A stretch of DNA of 64,000 nucleotides from Albugo candida. Its lineage: Eukaryota; Oomycota; Peronosporomycetes; Albuginales; Albuginaceae. The stretch is from positions 62,001-126,000 of the forward strand of contig CAJNAR010000166.1 of NCBI GenBank assembly GCA_905220665.1, read 5' to 3'. Below are positions 54,616 to 64,000 of this stretch, piece after piece. The notes beneath the pieces were generated by a model that was given only the letters and a program-made list of their open reading frames with translations, was not told the origin of the DNA and did no database searches. How positions within the stretch are numbered: position 1 is the stretch's first letter; each line of letters starts with the position of its first letter. The position numbers and the translations under genes are program-made.

Positions 54616-55626
54616 ATGGCAAAATTACTGAGTGGCTTTGCGAGGTCGGGTAGCGATTTATCACCTACTTTTGGTACCGATTCGCCAGTCTCATACGACT
54701 TTCATGAGAGTTCAAACTCGCGGAAAGACTCAGACGCTCGAGGAAGTAGTGGGACGTCATCAACAACGTCTTCAAGACGTTCCGAACAAATGTTAGCGGA
54801 TGCAGCAGCAAAATTTACCAGTTTGCAAGAGTCTTTGTATAGTTATAAATCGCAATATGTTCAAGCGATTGAAGAAAAACAGAGATTGGAAGAAGAGAAC
54901 GAGTTTTTACGGCAAGCAATCTTGACGCAAGCTCTGGAGAACGCGAGTATTGACTTGAGGCGCGAACACATGCAATTGAAACAAGCGCTGAGTTCTTATC
55001 GGAGTAAAATGGAGCAAATGAAGGAGATTTCACTATTATCAGCTAAAGTTGTTGACAGGTTCGTAGCATGGTGCACATTGTTGATAATGTGTTCTTGAAC
55101 TTATTGCTTTCTTGATGTAGTCGCATACGAACTAAGCAAGGACGGCAGTACGTCGAGTACAAGCTCCAAATCGAAACGGATATTCGCGGATCGCTTGTTT
55201 TATGGCATCGTTACAGCACCTTTCTGTGAGTTCATCGTCTCAACCATTTAGCAAGAATTTCTTTCACAAGCGTATTCGCTTTGTAGGAATCTGGCTGCAA
55301 CGCTAAAGTCAAAAAACCCAACGATAGAACATCAAATTCCCGAGTTACAAACACAATCATTAACGGGTTATTTTTCGGATCGATTGATGCTGGACCGGGT
55401 TGCGCGCTTAAATGAGTTTTTGGATGTTGTCACACAAGCGGATGAGTTTCAGTGGGGAATCCGAATAGACAAGGACACGTGTGTCTACAAGCGAAGGGGT
55501 CGGGATAGTGGAATGGATAGTGTGCGCGAAAGCATATCAACATTATCACCACATTTGGTTCGTGACAGCGTATACGGAGACGGCTCTATACGTCCCTCCA
55601 TAGCATCTTATGCAGTTCCGATGTAA
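54616..55626 (+). CDS. Coiled-coil and PX-domain protein, three exons, 295 aa (paralogue of the myosin tail)
   Basis: Join 54616-55058, 55121-55225, 55287-55626 (introns 62 and 61 nt). ATG 54616 was chosen over an in-frame GTG 33 bases upstream. Residues 1-55 are serine-rich. About 58-145 is a coiled coil (EEKQRLEEENEFLRQAIL). From 148 comes a PX domain: [34 protein letters not shown], then [20 protein letters not shown] domains bind phosphoinositides, so the protein likely sits on endomembranes. The stretch from LLSAKVVDS to the end aligns almost residue by residue with the C-terminus of the myosin at 59251-62884. Here the PX region is cut by two introns; in the myosin it is not. No motor, IQ or other catalytic part. 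Confidence 0.88.
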
Positions 55627-56016
55627 TCTGGTTTTCAAAGTCTATGTCGTTCGGTTAGTTATGTTGAGCGACCTGTATTGTGTCTTGTATGGCTGTACCT
55701 CAACTAATAGTAAAATACCGTATTGAATTTTTGCATTTAGTGTGTTCGAAATAGCAATTAGCAATAGGTTTAGGGCATTATGCTAGAGCGAATCATCCGG
55801 CCGCTTTTGTTGCGGTATACTGAGATCAGTTGCCACGTAGAGCATTTCACTTTCTCTCTTGCGCCGTACAGTACTTTGTTTTTCTCAAAATAGATACTTT
55901 ACTTGCTGCAAGTTCAAGAAGAACGAAAGGTCATCGCTCCACCGAGTAAGTTACAAAAGTGCTTAGTTTTTCGAAAGAAATATTTCTGGACTCAGAGTAA
56001 GATAATATAAAATTCC

Positions 56017-56721
56017 ATGAGCAACACACTGCACAATGTTGTGAATGCATCTTTTTTTCCGACCGTCAATGAACTCACAAGCGGCGTCAAGTGGTTTAAA
56101 GATCATCCATTTCTCACTGCGGTGGCTGCCACCGCCGTCTCCGCGATAACTTATTGGAGCACGATAAATTCTGATTCTGATCTAGAATTTGATGAGTCTG
56201 AGCAGAATCAGAAGCAAGAATTTTGTGCGACCAAAGCTCATCATCGAACCACAGAAGAGAGCAAAAATGCAGAAAAGACGCTACCAGCATGCGTAAGCTG
56301 GTGTGATGAACATGGCAGCAGTCTCACACAAGTTTTTGAAGATATTGCTCCAAGTAATGATAGTGAAAGCGAAGAGGAGGCGCAGGTAATTTGGAAGGGG
56401 GCGCAGCACGGCGCTAGTGCTGATTCTAGAAGACCTGAAGCAAACAGCGGTGACAATACTTCCGATAGATGGGCACACTCAGATAACATGTTAGAAGACG
56501 GATTGTTAAGTGGAGCGGCATGTCGATCGAATGTAGACTTTGAAATTCAAAGTGAGTCTCCTCAATGGGGCTGGTATGTAGCAATTACACCCCCGGAAGA
56601 CAATACTTTGCCACGCGAAGTATCTTTTGGGATGCCAAAGAAATTTACAAATATGACATCTTCAGAGCGCACGTCACCGTCTCCGATCTTAAAACGAACA
56701 TTTTCTGGCAAACTCGGTTAA
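56017..56721 (+). CDS. Oomycete hypothetical protein with N-terminal hydrophobic segment, 234 aa
   Basis: Single exon from ATG 56017. A short hydrophobic stretch at residues 31-50 (FLTAVAATAVSAITYWSTI) could be a membrane anchor. The next 130 residues are acidic and serine-rich, likely disordered. Near the C-terminus SPQWGWYVAITPPE (about 185-198) is followed by a basic tail with SPSPILKRTFSGKLG. I believe a PQWGWYV-type motif recurs in oomycete hypotheticals but cannot verify it. No enzyme family is recognised. The gene is on the same strand as the PX gene, 390 bases downstream. Confidence 0.7.
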   Translation: MSNTLHNVVNASFFPTVNELTSGVKWFKDHPFLTAVAATAVSAITYWSTINSDSDLEFDESEQNQKQEFCATKAHHRTTEESKNAEKTLPACVSWCDEHGSSLTQVFEDIAPSNDSESEEEAQVIWKGAQHGASADSRRPEANSGDNTSDRWAHSDNMLEDGLLSGAACRSNVDFEIQSESPQWGWYVAITPPEDNTLPREVSFGMPKKFTNMTSSERTSPSPILKRTFSGKLG

Positions 56722-57062
56722 GTTACGGATAACGGATAGTATTCGAAATTTGTTAGACAGAAGCAGGCAATAATAATTTTGTAATTTTGAATGCATCACG
56801 TCACCAATTCGCCTTTGTCGCATCTCATTCGTGTTGAACAGATCCCTTTTACCAAACCGTAATGTATAAGGCGGTGCACATTGCATTGAAAATATACAAA
56901 AATACAAGTGTGCTGCTGTAGTACGCGTCCGAAAGGAAATTTGGTGCGTGCATGCAACTACGATTTCATACGATTTGGTTGTCATCATACACGTGGCTGA
57001 TTGGTCAAATATAAAATATAATGAAAAATGCGGTGAGATACTCTAACAGGCAATTATCACTA

Positions 57063-57402
57063 TGTAAATCGTATCGACCGGATCGTGTGACCGATCTATA
57101 ATAAAAGTAGATTATATTTGTGTACATAATCACGCTTCTCAGTCATCATTCCATAGAAACTGTAGTGACTGTCACTCTGTAAATCGTATCGACCGGATCG
57201 TATGACCGATCTATAATAAAAGTAGATTATATTTGTGTACATAATCACGCTTCTCAGTCATCATTCCATAGAAACTGTAGTGACTGTCACTCTGTAAATC
57301 GTATCGACCGGATCGTATGACCGATCTATAATAAAAGTAGATTATATTTGTGTACATAATCACGCTTCTCAGTCATCATTCCATAGAAACTGTAGTGACT
57401 GC
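57063..57402. repeat. Tandem repeat, three copies of 115 bases
   Basis: Units start TGTAAATCGTATCGACCGG at 57063, 57178 and 57293, nearly identical (one G/A change in the first copy). Each holds the dyad CGACCGGATCGT.TGACCGATC and ATAATAAAAGTAGATTATAT. There are no variable spacers, so this is not a CRISPR array. Confidence 0.95.
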
Positions 57403-58093
57403 TTGGTTTACTTAGCAAGACTGCCTTATAAAGAAACATCTCAATATCTGGCTATTATCACCTTATACATTTTCAGTGAACAGATTAGATGAGTTCAGCA
57501 AGGATATTGCACCAAATTGCTTCGAAAACATTCTAACCTATCAAAACAGAGTCGAGCAAGTACTAACTCTGGAAATGTGACGTTTATTTGACGAGTCCAT
57601 GTACTGCTCCTGTTGCAATCATGGTCCAAACTTTTGCAAGTATACACTTCAAAACAAAATCATCTGAGATGCAAATGACAAGTCGTAGCCCGGAGAAAAG
57701 CTATTACGGCTCTCGAATGTGATTGTTTACACCAGGTCCTCCTGAAGATGGAACCGAATATTTTTCGGCATATTCTGGCTTGGATGCCTTTTCCCCTATT
57801 TTCGAGCGATGAATGATACAACATCATATTGCATCAACCGTCACCAGAAAGTTCCGATTTCATGCTCAGCTGAAAATGCTTAGGGTACACAAGTGACAGT
57901 GATGTAAGAAAAAGCGAAAAGATCGAGATTTCCAAGGTGATATTAGGTGCCTTGTCACGCATACGGTTTTTTTTTCTGGATCAAATGATCAGTTTTTTTC
58001 TTTTGTCTTCGATTATCCACCCTCTTGATGACTGAGAGTACTTATCGCATGATGTTCTTACTACATTCAGGAGTATGAGGACTACTGAGCGCA

Positions 58094-58325
58094 CAAAATG
58101 TGGCCATCACCTACTGGTAGATGCACTTGCGAGTGCATTATAAGTGCAGACTCAAACGATACCTTTCTTAGGACACGGGTTGCAATTTACACACCGAATT
58201 AGACTGCAAAATGTGGCCATCACCTACTGGTAGATGCACTTGCGAGTGCATTATAAGTGCAGACTCAAACGATACCTTTCTTAGGACACGGGTTGCAATT
58301 TACACACCGAATTAGACTGCAAAAT
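58094..58325. repeat. Tandem repeat, two copies of 113 bases
   Basis: Units start CAAAATGTGGCCATCACC at 58094 and 58207, identical by eye, with a seven-base start of a third at 58320. Each contains the perfect inverted repeat TGCACTTGCGAGTGCA. The identity implies a recent duplication. Confidence 0.95.
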
Positions 58326-59250
58326 GCTCCTAGATTACGTGATGTCTAACATTTTCCATTCATTTGGGCTTCACATGATGCTATGCGAGGATATTGCCTA
58401 ATTTCGTGACTTAAAGTGGTGCAGTATAAATCAGAACAAAGAATAGGGACCACTAGTTGTTCATTTTTCTTTTCAGTAGCGCAGCGTGACTTGCGACAGA
58501 CGATATGGATTGACTAGTTCCAATTTGTCTTACACATGTCTGCCATAGAAATTGTTTATACCAGCAAAACCTCTGTTGAGTTTGGAGTCCTCAAACTGTG
58601 TTGGCTTCGTAATTAAAGAGGAAACATTATCGCATGTGATCGATCACCCGATCATGGAATTAGTAAACAGCATCTCTAGATTTTGATTGATGATAGTCCG
58701 AGGTATCCGATACTTCGTGCAGTGTGCGTGTGCGATCCAATCTAGGACGTATATACGCTAAAGTCATTCTAGATGAACTTCATAACTAAAATTAGACTGC
58801 TGTATCTCACCTTTCACCTCTCATTGTCTATTTGTCGTCTCTTGAGTCACCGGTGACTTTGGCAACTTGACTCTCGACCAATCGGCTTTTTTTGAATAAA
58901 TCGTGCAGCATTAAACGTCATCTGTAGAAGTTTTAATGCTACCCGATTTGATTTGTAATTGTATTCATAGTTGCAATATATCAAAACCTGGTGGCAGTTA
59001 CAGAGGAAAGACAGCCCCCCGCAAGAAGCCAGACAGCGCATAAATTTAGACACTATACTCTCTTTCCGTATAAACACTGTATAGTGAGGGTACAGGAGGT
59101 AAAGGCGACTGTATACTTTCTTAGAAAGGCATTTTGTATTTTTATAAAGTAAATCGTACAGCTCCGTGCGGAAGTAGTGGGAGGTTACTTGCGTAATATC
59201 AGACACTTAAAGACCATTAATACTCGAGGTAGTGTTTAGACTTTGGTGAG

Positions 59251-62200
59251 ATGGAAGGAACGAGTCTCACGACCGAAGTTACAAAAGAGGAACATAACAG
59301 CACATTTATTTGGGTGCCTCATGACGAAAGTGTGTGGAAACGAGCGTCTGTTATAAGAAAATCCAGTGACGGATCCCAGGTAGAAGTTCGCTGTGAAGCG
59401 ACCGAAAATGAATACAATGCAGGAGACATCGAGACGTTCTCTATATCAGAAATCTCACAATTATCTGGTAAGAGTTTTGTATGTCTCTTTGAATGAATGT
59501 ACATCCTCAATGTTGCTGAATGGTATTAGGAGAAGTATCGATTCATGCGATGCCGATATGTAATACGTTTATGGCAGACGGGGTGGACGATATGTGTACT
59601 TTGAACCATCTGCATGAACCTGCCGTTTTACGCAATCTAGAAATTCGGTTTGGGCGCCGATTTCCGTACACCTATACAGGCCAAATATGTATAGCGGTTA
59701 ATCCTTATCAGTGGCTGGACATTTATGGGACGGTAAGAGGGTTGTTTGATTGTCGTAATAAAGTCGGAACTCAATTACACTTTGAATCTTAGGATTTGTA
59801 TCAAAAATATCTGGAATTGCCACGTGAGACACTTGCGCCACATCCTTTTGCGTTATCAGCGACCTCTTATTTGGATATGAAGCGGACAGGATTGGATCAA
59901 AGTATTCTCGTTAGTGGAGAATCGGGTGCAGGAAAGACTGAAACAGTCAAGATCATGATGAATCATCTAGCCTCAATTTCAGGTGGTGGTGAAAGAGGAA
60001 CATTAGTCATTGAGCAAGTTTTGAGGACGAACCCTTTATTGGAATCTTTCGGAAATGCAAAAACAAAACGAAATGATAACAGTAGTCGTTTTGGTAAGTT
60101 TGCTCAATTACAATTCAATTCATATGGATCACTTGTTGGCGCACGTTGCGAAACGTACTTACTCGAAAAGAGCCGCGTTGTTGGGCAAACGTGTGGCGAA
60201 CGTAATTATCACATATTTTACCAAATGTTTCGATTGCCACAAGAGCGAAAACAGGCTCTCGGTATTTTACGCACTGCAACTGATTATCGATACGTTGCGA
60301 TTGGTGCAAATGAGGAACTTGTTGGCAATGACGACGGAATTTGTTTGAAAGAAACGCTGGACGCTATGGATATCATTGGGATTACTAAGGATGAGCAAGA
60401 CGGCATTTTTGGAATCGTTGCAGCCATATTGAACCTTGGCGAGCTTGATTTTGTGCAAAGTGTTGTAGAAGAAAAATCTTGTGTGAGCGATGATTCCACC
60501 GTTCGAATTATAGCGCAACTGATGCAGACAGAGATGGACGCTCTTCATAGTACATTACTGGAGCGCAGTATAACTGCTGGTAACGAAACATATAAAATTC
60601 CGCTCAATAGTGCACAAGCAAGTGATTCAAGAGATGCGATGGCGAAAGGAATGTACACACAGCTATTTGACTGGCTTGTGGACCGAATCAATCGTGCAAT
60701 TTGCTCAGGGAATAATGTTAAGACCCATATCGGATTGCTGGATATATTTGGATTCGAGTCATTTGAAACGAATGGATTCGAACAAATGTGTATCAATTAT
60801 GCGAATGAAAAGTTGCAGCAAAAATTCAATAGTGACGTCTTCAAAGTCGTCCAACAGGAATATGTGGAAGAAGGCATCCCGTTAGCGCTGGTCACATTTC
60901 AAGACAATCAACCGATCTTGGATCTGATTGAAGGACGAATGGGAATTGTTAGTTTGTTGAATGAAGAAGTTGTACGTCCACAAGCGAGTGACAGCACATT
61001 TGTCAGCAAAGTTTTAGATACGTATAGTGATCACGCGTATATCGAAAAAAGTCGATTCAGTCCAATGTTATTTACTATACGTCATTACGCTGGTGATGTC
61101 ACGTATAATGGCACTGGTTTCCTGGAGAAGAACAAGGACGCATTACCGACAGATTTGGTCCAGCTTTTGATAGAGAGTAAATCCAGCATCATCTCTGGTA
61201 TCTTTGCTCCAAAGAAACAACCTTCTAGTCGCTCGACAGCAAATCGTGGAACTAGACGCACGCAAGGTTTCTTAGTGGGCAATACAATCGCTGGAGCATT
61301 TCGGAAGCAATTGTCAGAATTGATGGAAACGATCAATAAGACATCATCTCAGTATGTGCGTTGCATCAAACCCAATGCAAATAAAAGCGCTACAGAGTTC
61401 AATAGGAAAATGATTGTGGAGCAGCTAAGATGTGCAGGTGTGATCGCTGCCATCCGAATCAGTCGCGCAGCTTTTCCAAATCGACTTCCTTTGGATCAAT
61501 TCCAAAAACGATTTGATATAATTTGTCCTTCCTATTTGCGTGGTGTTCCAGCGCAAGAAATGGTCATCGGCTTACTAAAGCAATTATTACCAGAAGAAGT
61601 CACACGCGATAGCAAGAACAGCGTGTTTGCTGTCGGATATACCAAGGTTTACTTCAGTTCCGGTCTCTTGCAACAGCTGGAAGATCAACGGAATCTTCTT
61701 TTGAAAAAATACGCGGTCATGATACAAAAGAATTTTCGAATGTATTTGTATCGATCTCGTTATCGACGTCAGCTTTCGGCAGCGATCAAATTTCAAGCTG
61801 CGTATCGTCGTCATGTAGCGCAGATCCATTATCAATCGCTGAAAGCATCTGTCATCCGATGTCAATCACTTTTCCGGGGTCAGAAGCAGCGAATATTGTT
61901 CGCGGCGATGGTCGAACAAGTCCGTCGCGAAGGCGATTTGAATTCTGTACGGGAACGCTTACGTTCCATGAGCGATTTCAAAGACACTCATGCGGTACGT
62001 CGCCTTTCCAAAATCTGTGAAGACAATATCAGACAATTATATTCGATGTTAGGAACCTGTGGAGGATGATGATTGGAGTGATGACGCAGGAACAGGTGAA
62101 TTACTCTTATATTGCTTTATTGCATCATGCGAGACTGATTTTTTATGATGTAGACCCTCCATCACCCACGACGATGAGAGCACTGACCGGAGCCGCATCT

Positions 62201-62884
62201 AAAGTCGCCGATGCTGAAGCTGCCGCACGAGACGCAAAAGAAGCCGCGGAAATGGCACTTGAGCTAAATCGAGAATTACAAGCTCAAAATGATCGATTAC
62301 GCTCCACATTAACCACCAATGTGACCGAGTATGCAGACGCTGAATTACTGCGGGAAAATGAACGTCTGAAGCAACAAGTTCTCCAATTACAAACAAAATT
62401 GGTTCGCTCGCAAGAAGTCTCACTGATTTCTGCCAAAGTAGTCGACAGCCGTATAACGTACCGTGAAGGTCGCCAGTTTGTGGAGTACAAACTACAGATT
62501 GAGACCAACACTCGCGGAACACTGTATGTGTGGCATCGCTATAGCACATTTCGAAATCTGGCGGCTACTTTGCAAACTAAAAATGGATACAAACGCAAAG
62601 AAATTCCAGAATTGCCAAATAAGCAACTGTTTGGCAATTTCTCAGAAAAAATCATTCAAGATCGGGTGCAAAAGCTAAATCAGTTTTTGGAAGCCGCAAC
62701 TAACGCCGATTACTTGCAATGGGGAATCCGAGTTGATCAGGACACTTGTGTGTACAAACGTCGCGTGAAGAGTGCTTCTTCGATAAGGGAAAGCATCAAT
62801 TCCAATGGAACTAGTACCACGTCCTCACCGCGCGCGTCCTCGCGTATCTCTATGAAATCTTTTTCGTTTCGTCGTAATACTTGA
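59251..62884 (+). CDS. Myosin with C-terminal PX domain (class XXX-like), five exons, 1131 aa
   Basis: Join 59251-59467, 59530-59732, 59793-61994, 62053-62095, 62154-62884 (3396 bases; introns 58-62 nt, all GT..AG). The apparent frame change near 62066 vanishes with the introns 61995-62052 and 62096-62153. Residues about 17-60 resemble an SH3-like N-terminal domain. The motor has the P-loop GESGAGKTE (about 182), switch [11 protein letters not shown] (about 234) and switch [12 protein letters not shown] (about 456). Three IQ-like motifs follow at about 780-840 ([16 protein letters not shown] and two more), then a coiled coil (about 895-985) and a PX domain (about 987-1085) with [13 protein letters not shown] and [14 protein letters not shown]. 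An SH3-like/motor/IQ/coil/PX order is what I recall for oomycete class XXX myosins. It is an actin motor probably bound to phosphoinositide membranes. Confidence 0.92.
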
Positions 62885-63068
62885 GGAAGCTAACGAAAGT
62901 AATAAACCGCGTTCAATAGCGCTTTCGCTTCTGCACAAATTGTGTGAGTGGTTGAACCAGGGCGTTATGACTTCTCGCAGGAATATTGGTATATACAATA
63001 AATCACGATCACTCACGTTACAATTGTGTCAAGTTATGAACACATACAGTATTCGATTGATAGTATAC

Positions 63069-63900
63069 ATGTCCGAAGCGAATTGGCGCCAATGTGCCGA
63101 GTATGAAGTGAAAGAGGTTTCGATAGGAATGCATACACTTTTCGTGTATCAGATGCGAGAACTTAGTTTGGATGACATGTTTGCGATGCTTTCAGAGATG
63201 GATTCGAAGCAAACGGAGATTTCAGGCACACGTATTTGGACTGGGTCGTTGGCTCTTTCACATGTACGATGAAGTATTGTGTTGGCCTGTTCTTTTTACC
63301 GAGTTTCACCCACAATAGTATCTTCTCATGCACGCTGATATCCTCCAAGGCGCATATACATTGGAATTAGGAGCGGGGACGGGAATGTGTAGCATCGTAG
63401 CAAAGAAACTGGGTGCTGAAACATGTATTGCAACAGATGGAGATGATCGGGTCGTCCAAATTCTGACGAAAAATGTACAATTGAATAAGGAAGCCGTACA
63501 TGCACACGTTCTTTCTTGGGGTGATGCGAAATCTCACACACAATTTTGCACAGAGTTTCCGGATCTGAAGTCAAAATTGAATTTGATTCTTGCCGCAGAT
63601 GTTTTGTATAAAGCGATGTTGATCCCGCTCTTATTCAATTCTGTTGAACAATTTTTTTCTGAGTCTTCTGATTCCAAACAATCGTGCTTATTTTTACTCT
63701 GTCACGTGCCAAGAGCTGAAGTAAGTCATGATATGGTCGAAAAGGCTCTTAAAGCAGCAAGATTTGAGTACAGTGTCCAGTCAGTTCAAGATATTCGGAA
63801 GATCAACCCGAAAGAGATATTAGAGATGGAGGAGTGTCCCGAAAACGAGTACTTACAAGCCAAAATATATTGTGTCACCGCTGTACGCGGTGCTCTGTAA
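63069..63900 (+). CDS. METTL21/22-type protein methyltransferase, two exons, 258 aa
   Basis: Join 63069-63263 and 63319-63900 (intron 55 nt, GTACGA..ATAG). ATG 63069 was chosen because the family-like sequence starts there; in-frame ATGs exist upstream (62967, 63036). Residues 57-64 (TRIWTGSLALS) correspond to the conserved tryptophan region before the SAM fold. Motif I is ELGAGTGM (about 81-88), the strand-2 acid is in DGDD (about 105), and the family post-I motif is AADVLYK (about 157). The protein fits seven-beta-strand lysine methyltransferases of the METTL21/22 group; the substrate cannot be read. It lies 184 bases after the myosin stop on the same strand. Confidence 0.82.
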
Positions 63901-63902
63901 CG

Positions 63903-64000
63903 ATGTTCGATTTCCCTGACTCGAAACGTCTCATTTCTTGTGTAGACTTAGTGTCACAAGACAAAGTATTGTCTTTTGAAGCGTCGATCAACACTCCACC
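63903..64000. other. Open sequence at window edge, strand undecided
   Basis: On plus, ATG 63903 opens 32 codons to the window end (MFDFPDSKRLISCVDLV...). On minus, a frame is also open from 64000 back into the methyltransferase 3' end. A plus gene would start three bases after a stop codon, which is unlikely for a eukaryote, so a convergent minus gene ending here is at least as likely. Confidence 0.25.

Larger units (their letters stand above)
56722..59250. other. Spacer with two tandem-repeat arrays, no gene
   Basis: Apart from the arrays at 57063-57402 and 58094-58325 I see no coding segment. The 119-codon minus frame at 58847-59206 has no family match and a biased composition. At 2.5 kb it is by far the longest gap in the gene-dense part and also contains the myosin promoter. 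Confidence 0.5.

Noticed and set aside
57063..58325. Tandem arrays as a CRISPR locus
   Set aside because: Units are 113-115 bases, abut directly without variable spacers, and the genome is eukaryotic.
61990..62160. Frameshift or sequencing error in the myosin gene
   Set aside because: Two 58-nt GT..AG introns (61995-62052, 62096-62153) restore the frame exactly and keep an acidic linker in frame.

Overview
The window looks like a piece of an oomycete nuclear genome, most likely a white-rust species (Albugo type). This is inferred from very short spliceosomal introns (about 50-67 nt, GT..AG), AT-rich sequence, a myosin that ends in a PX domain, a plant-type ferric reductase, and many retroelements and Mutator-like elements. 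No database search was possible, so the species is a guess.

Layout. Positions 1 to about 49.8 kb are gene-poor and repeat-rich. In order they hold: a LINE on the minus strand (1-3.3 kb, running off the left edge); a broken, internally deleted Ty3/gypsy element (3.3-6.6 kb); the ruin of a leucyl-tRNA synthetase gene (8.0-10.1 kb, minus); a small intact five-exon BTB/T1 (KCTD-like) gene (10.37-11.14 kb); degenerate sequence; a cluster of DNA transposons (15.4-24.5 kb) with two MULE-A elements (one a deletion derivative with a perfect 9-bp target duplication), MULE-B, MULE-C, a MITE and repeat D; a 601-codon open frame for a putative secreted cysteine-pair protein (26.6-28.4 kb); a complete but frame-broken Ty3/gypsy chromovirus with both LTRs and a 5-bp target duplication (30.1-35.3 kb); a second copy of repeat D (38.5-39.6 kb); a decayed DDE transposase (40.6-42.5 kb, minus); and about 7 kb with no gene I can recognise.

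From 49.8 kb on, the sequence changes to compact housekeeping genes: Nup85 (+), a ferric-chelate reductase/NOX-like oxidase (-, three exons, 35 bp tail to tail from Nup85), a coiled-coil plus PX protein (+, three exons), an oomycete hypothetical (+), a 2.5-kb spacer with two tandem-repeat arrays, a class-XXX-like myosin with a C-terminal PX domain (+, five exons), and a METTL21/22-type methyltransferase (+, two exons). The coiled-coil/PX protein and the myosin tail are clear paralogues about 7 kb apart.

Exon joins were derived by hand from reading frame, splice sites and family similarity. Several apparent frameshifts (myosin, ferric reductase, BTB gene) disappear once short introns are placed; those in the retroelements and the LeuRS relic do not.
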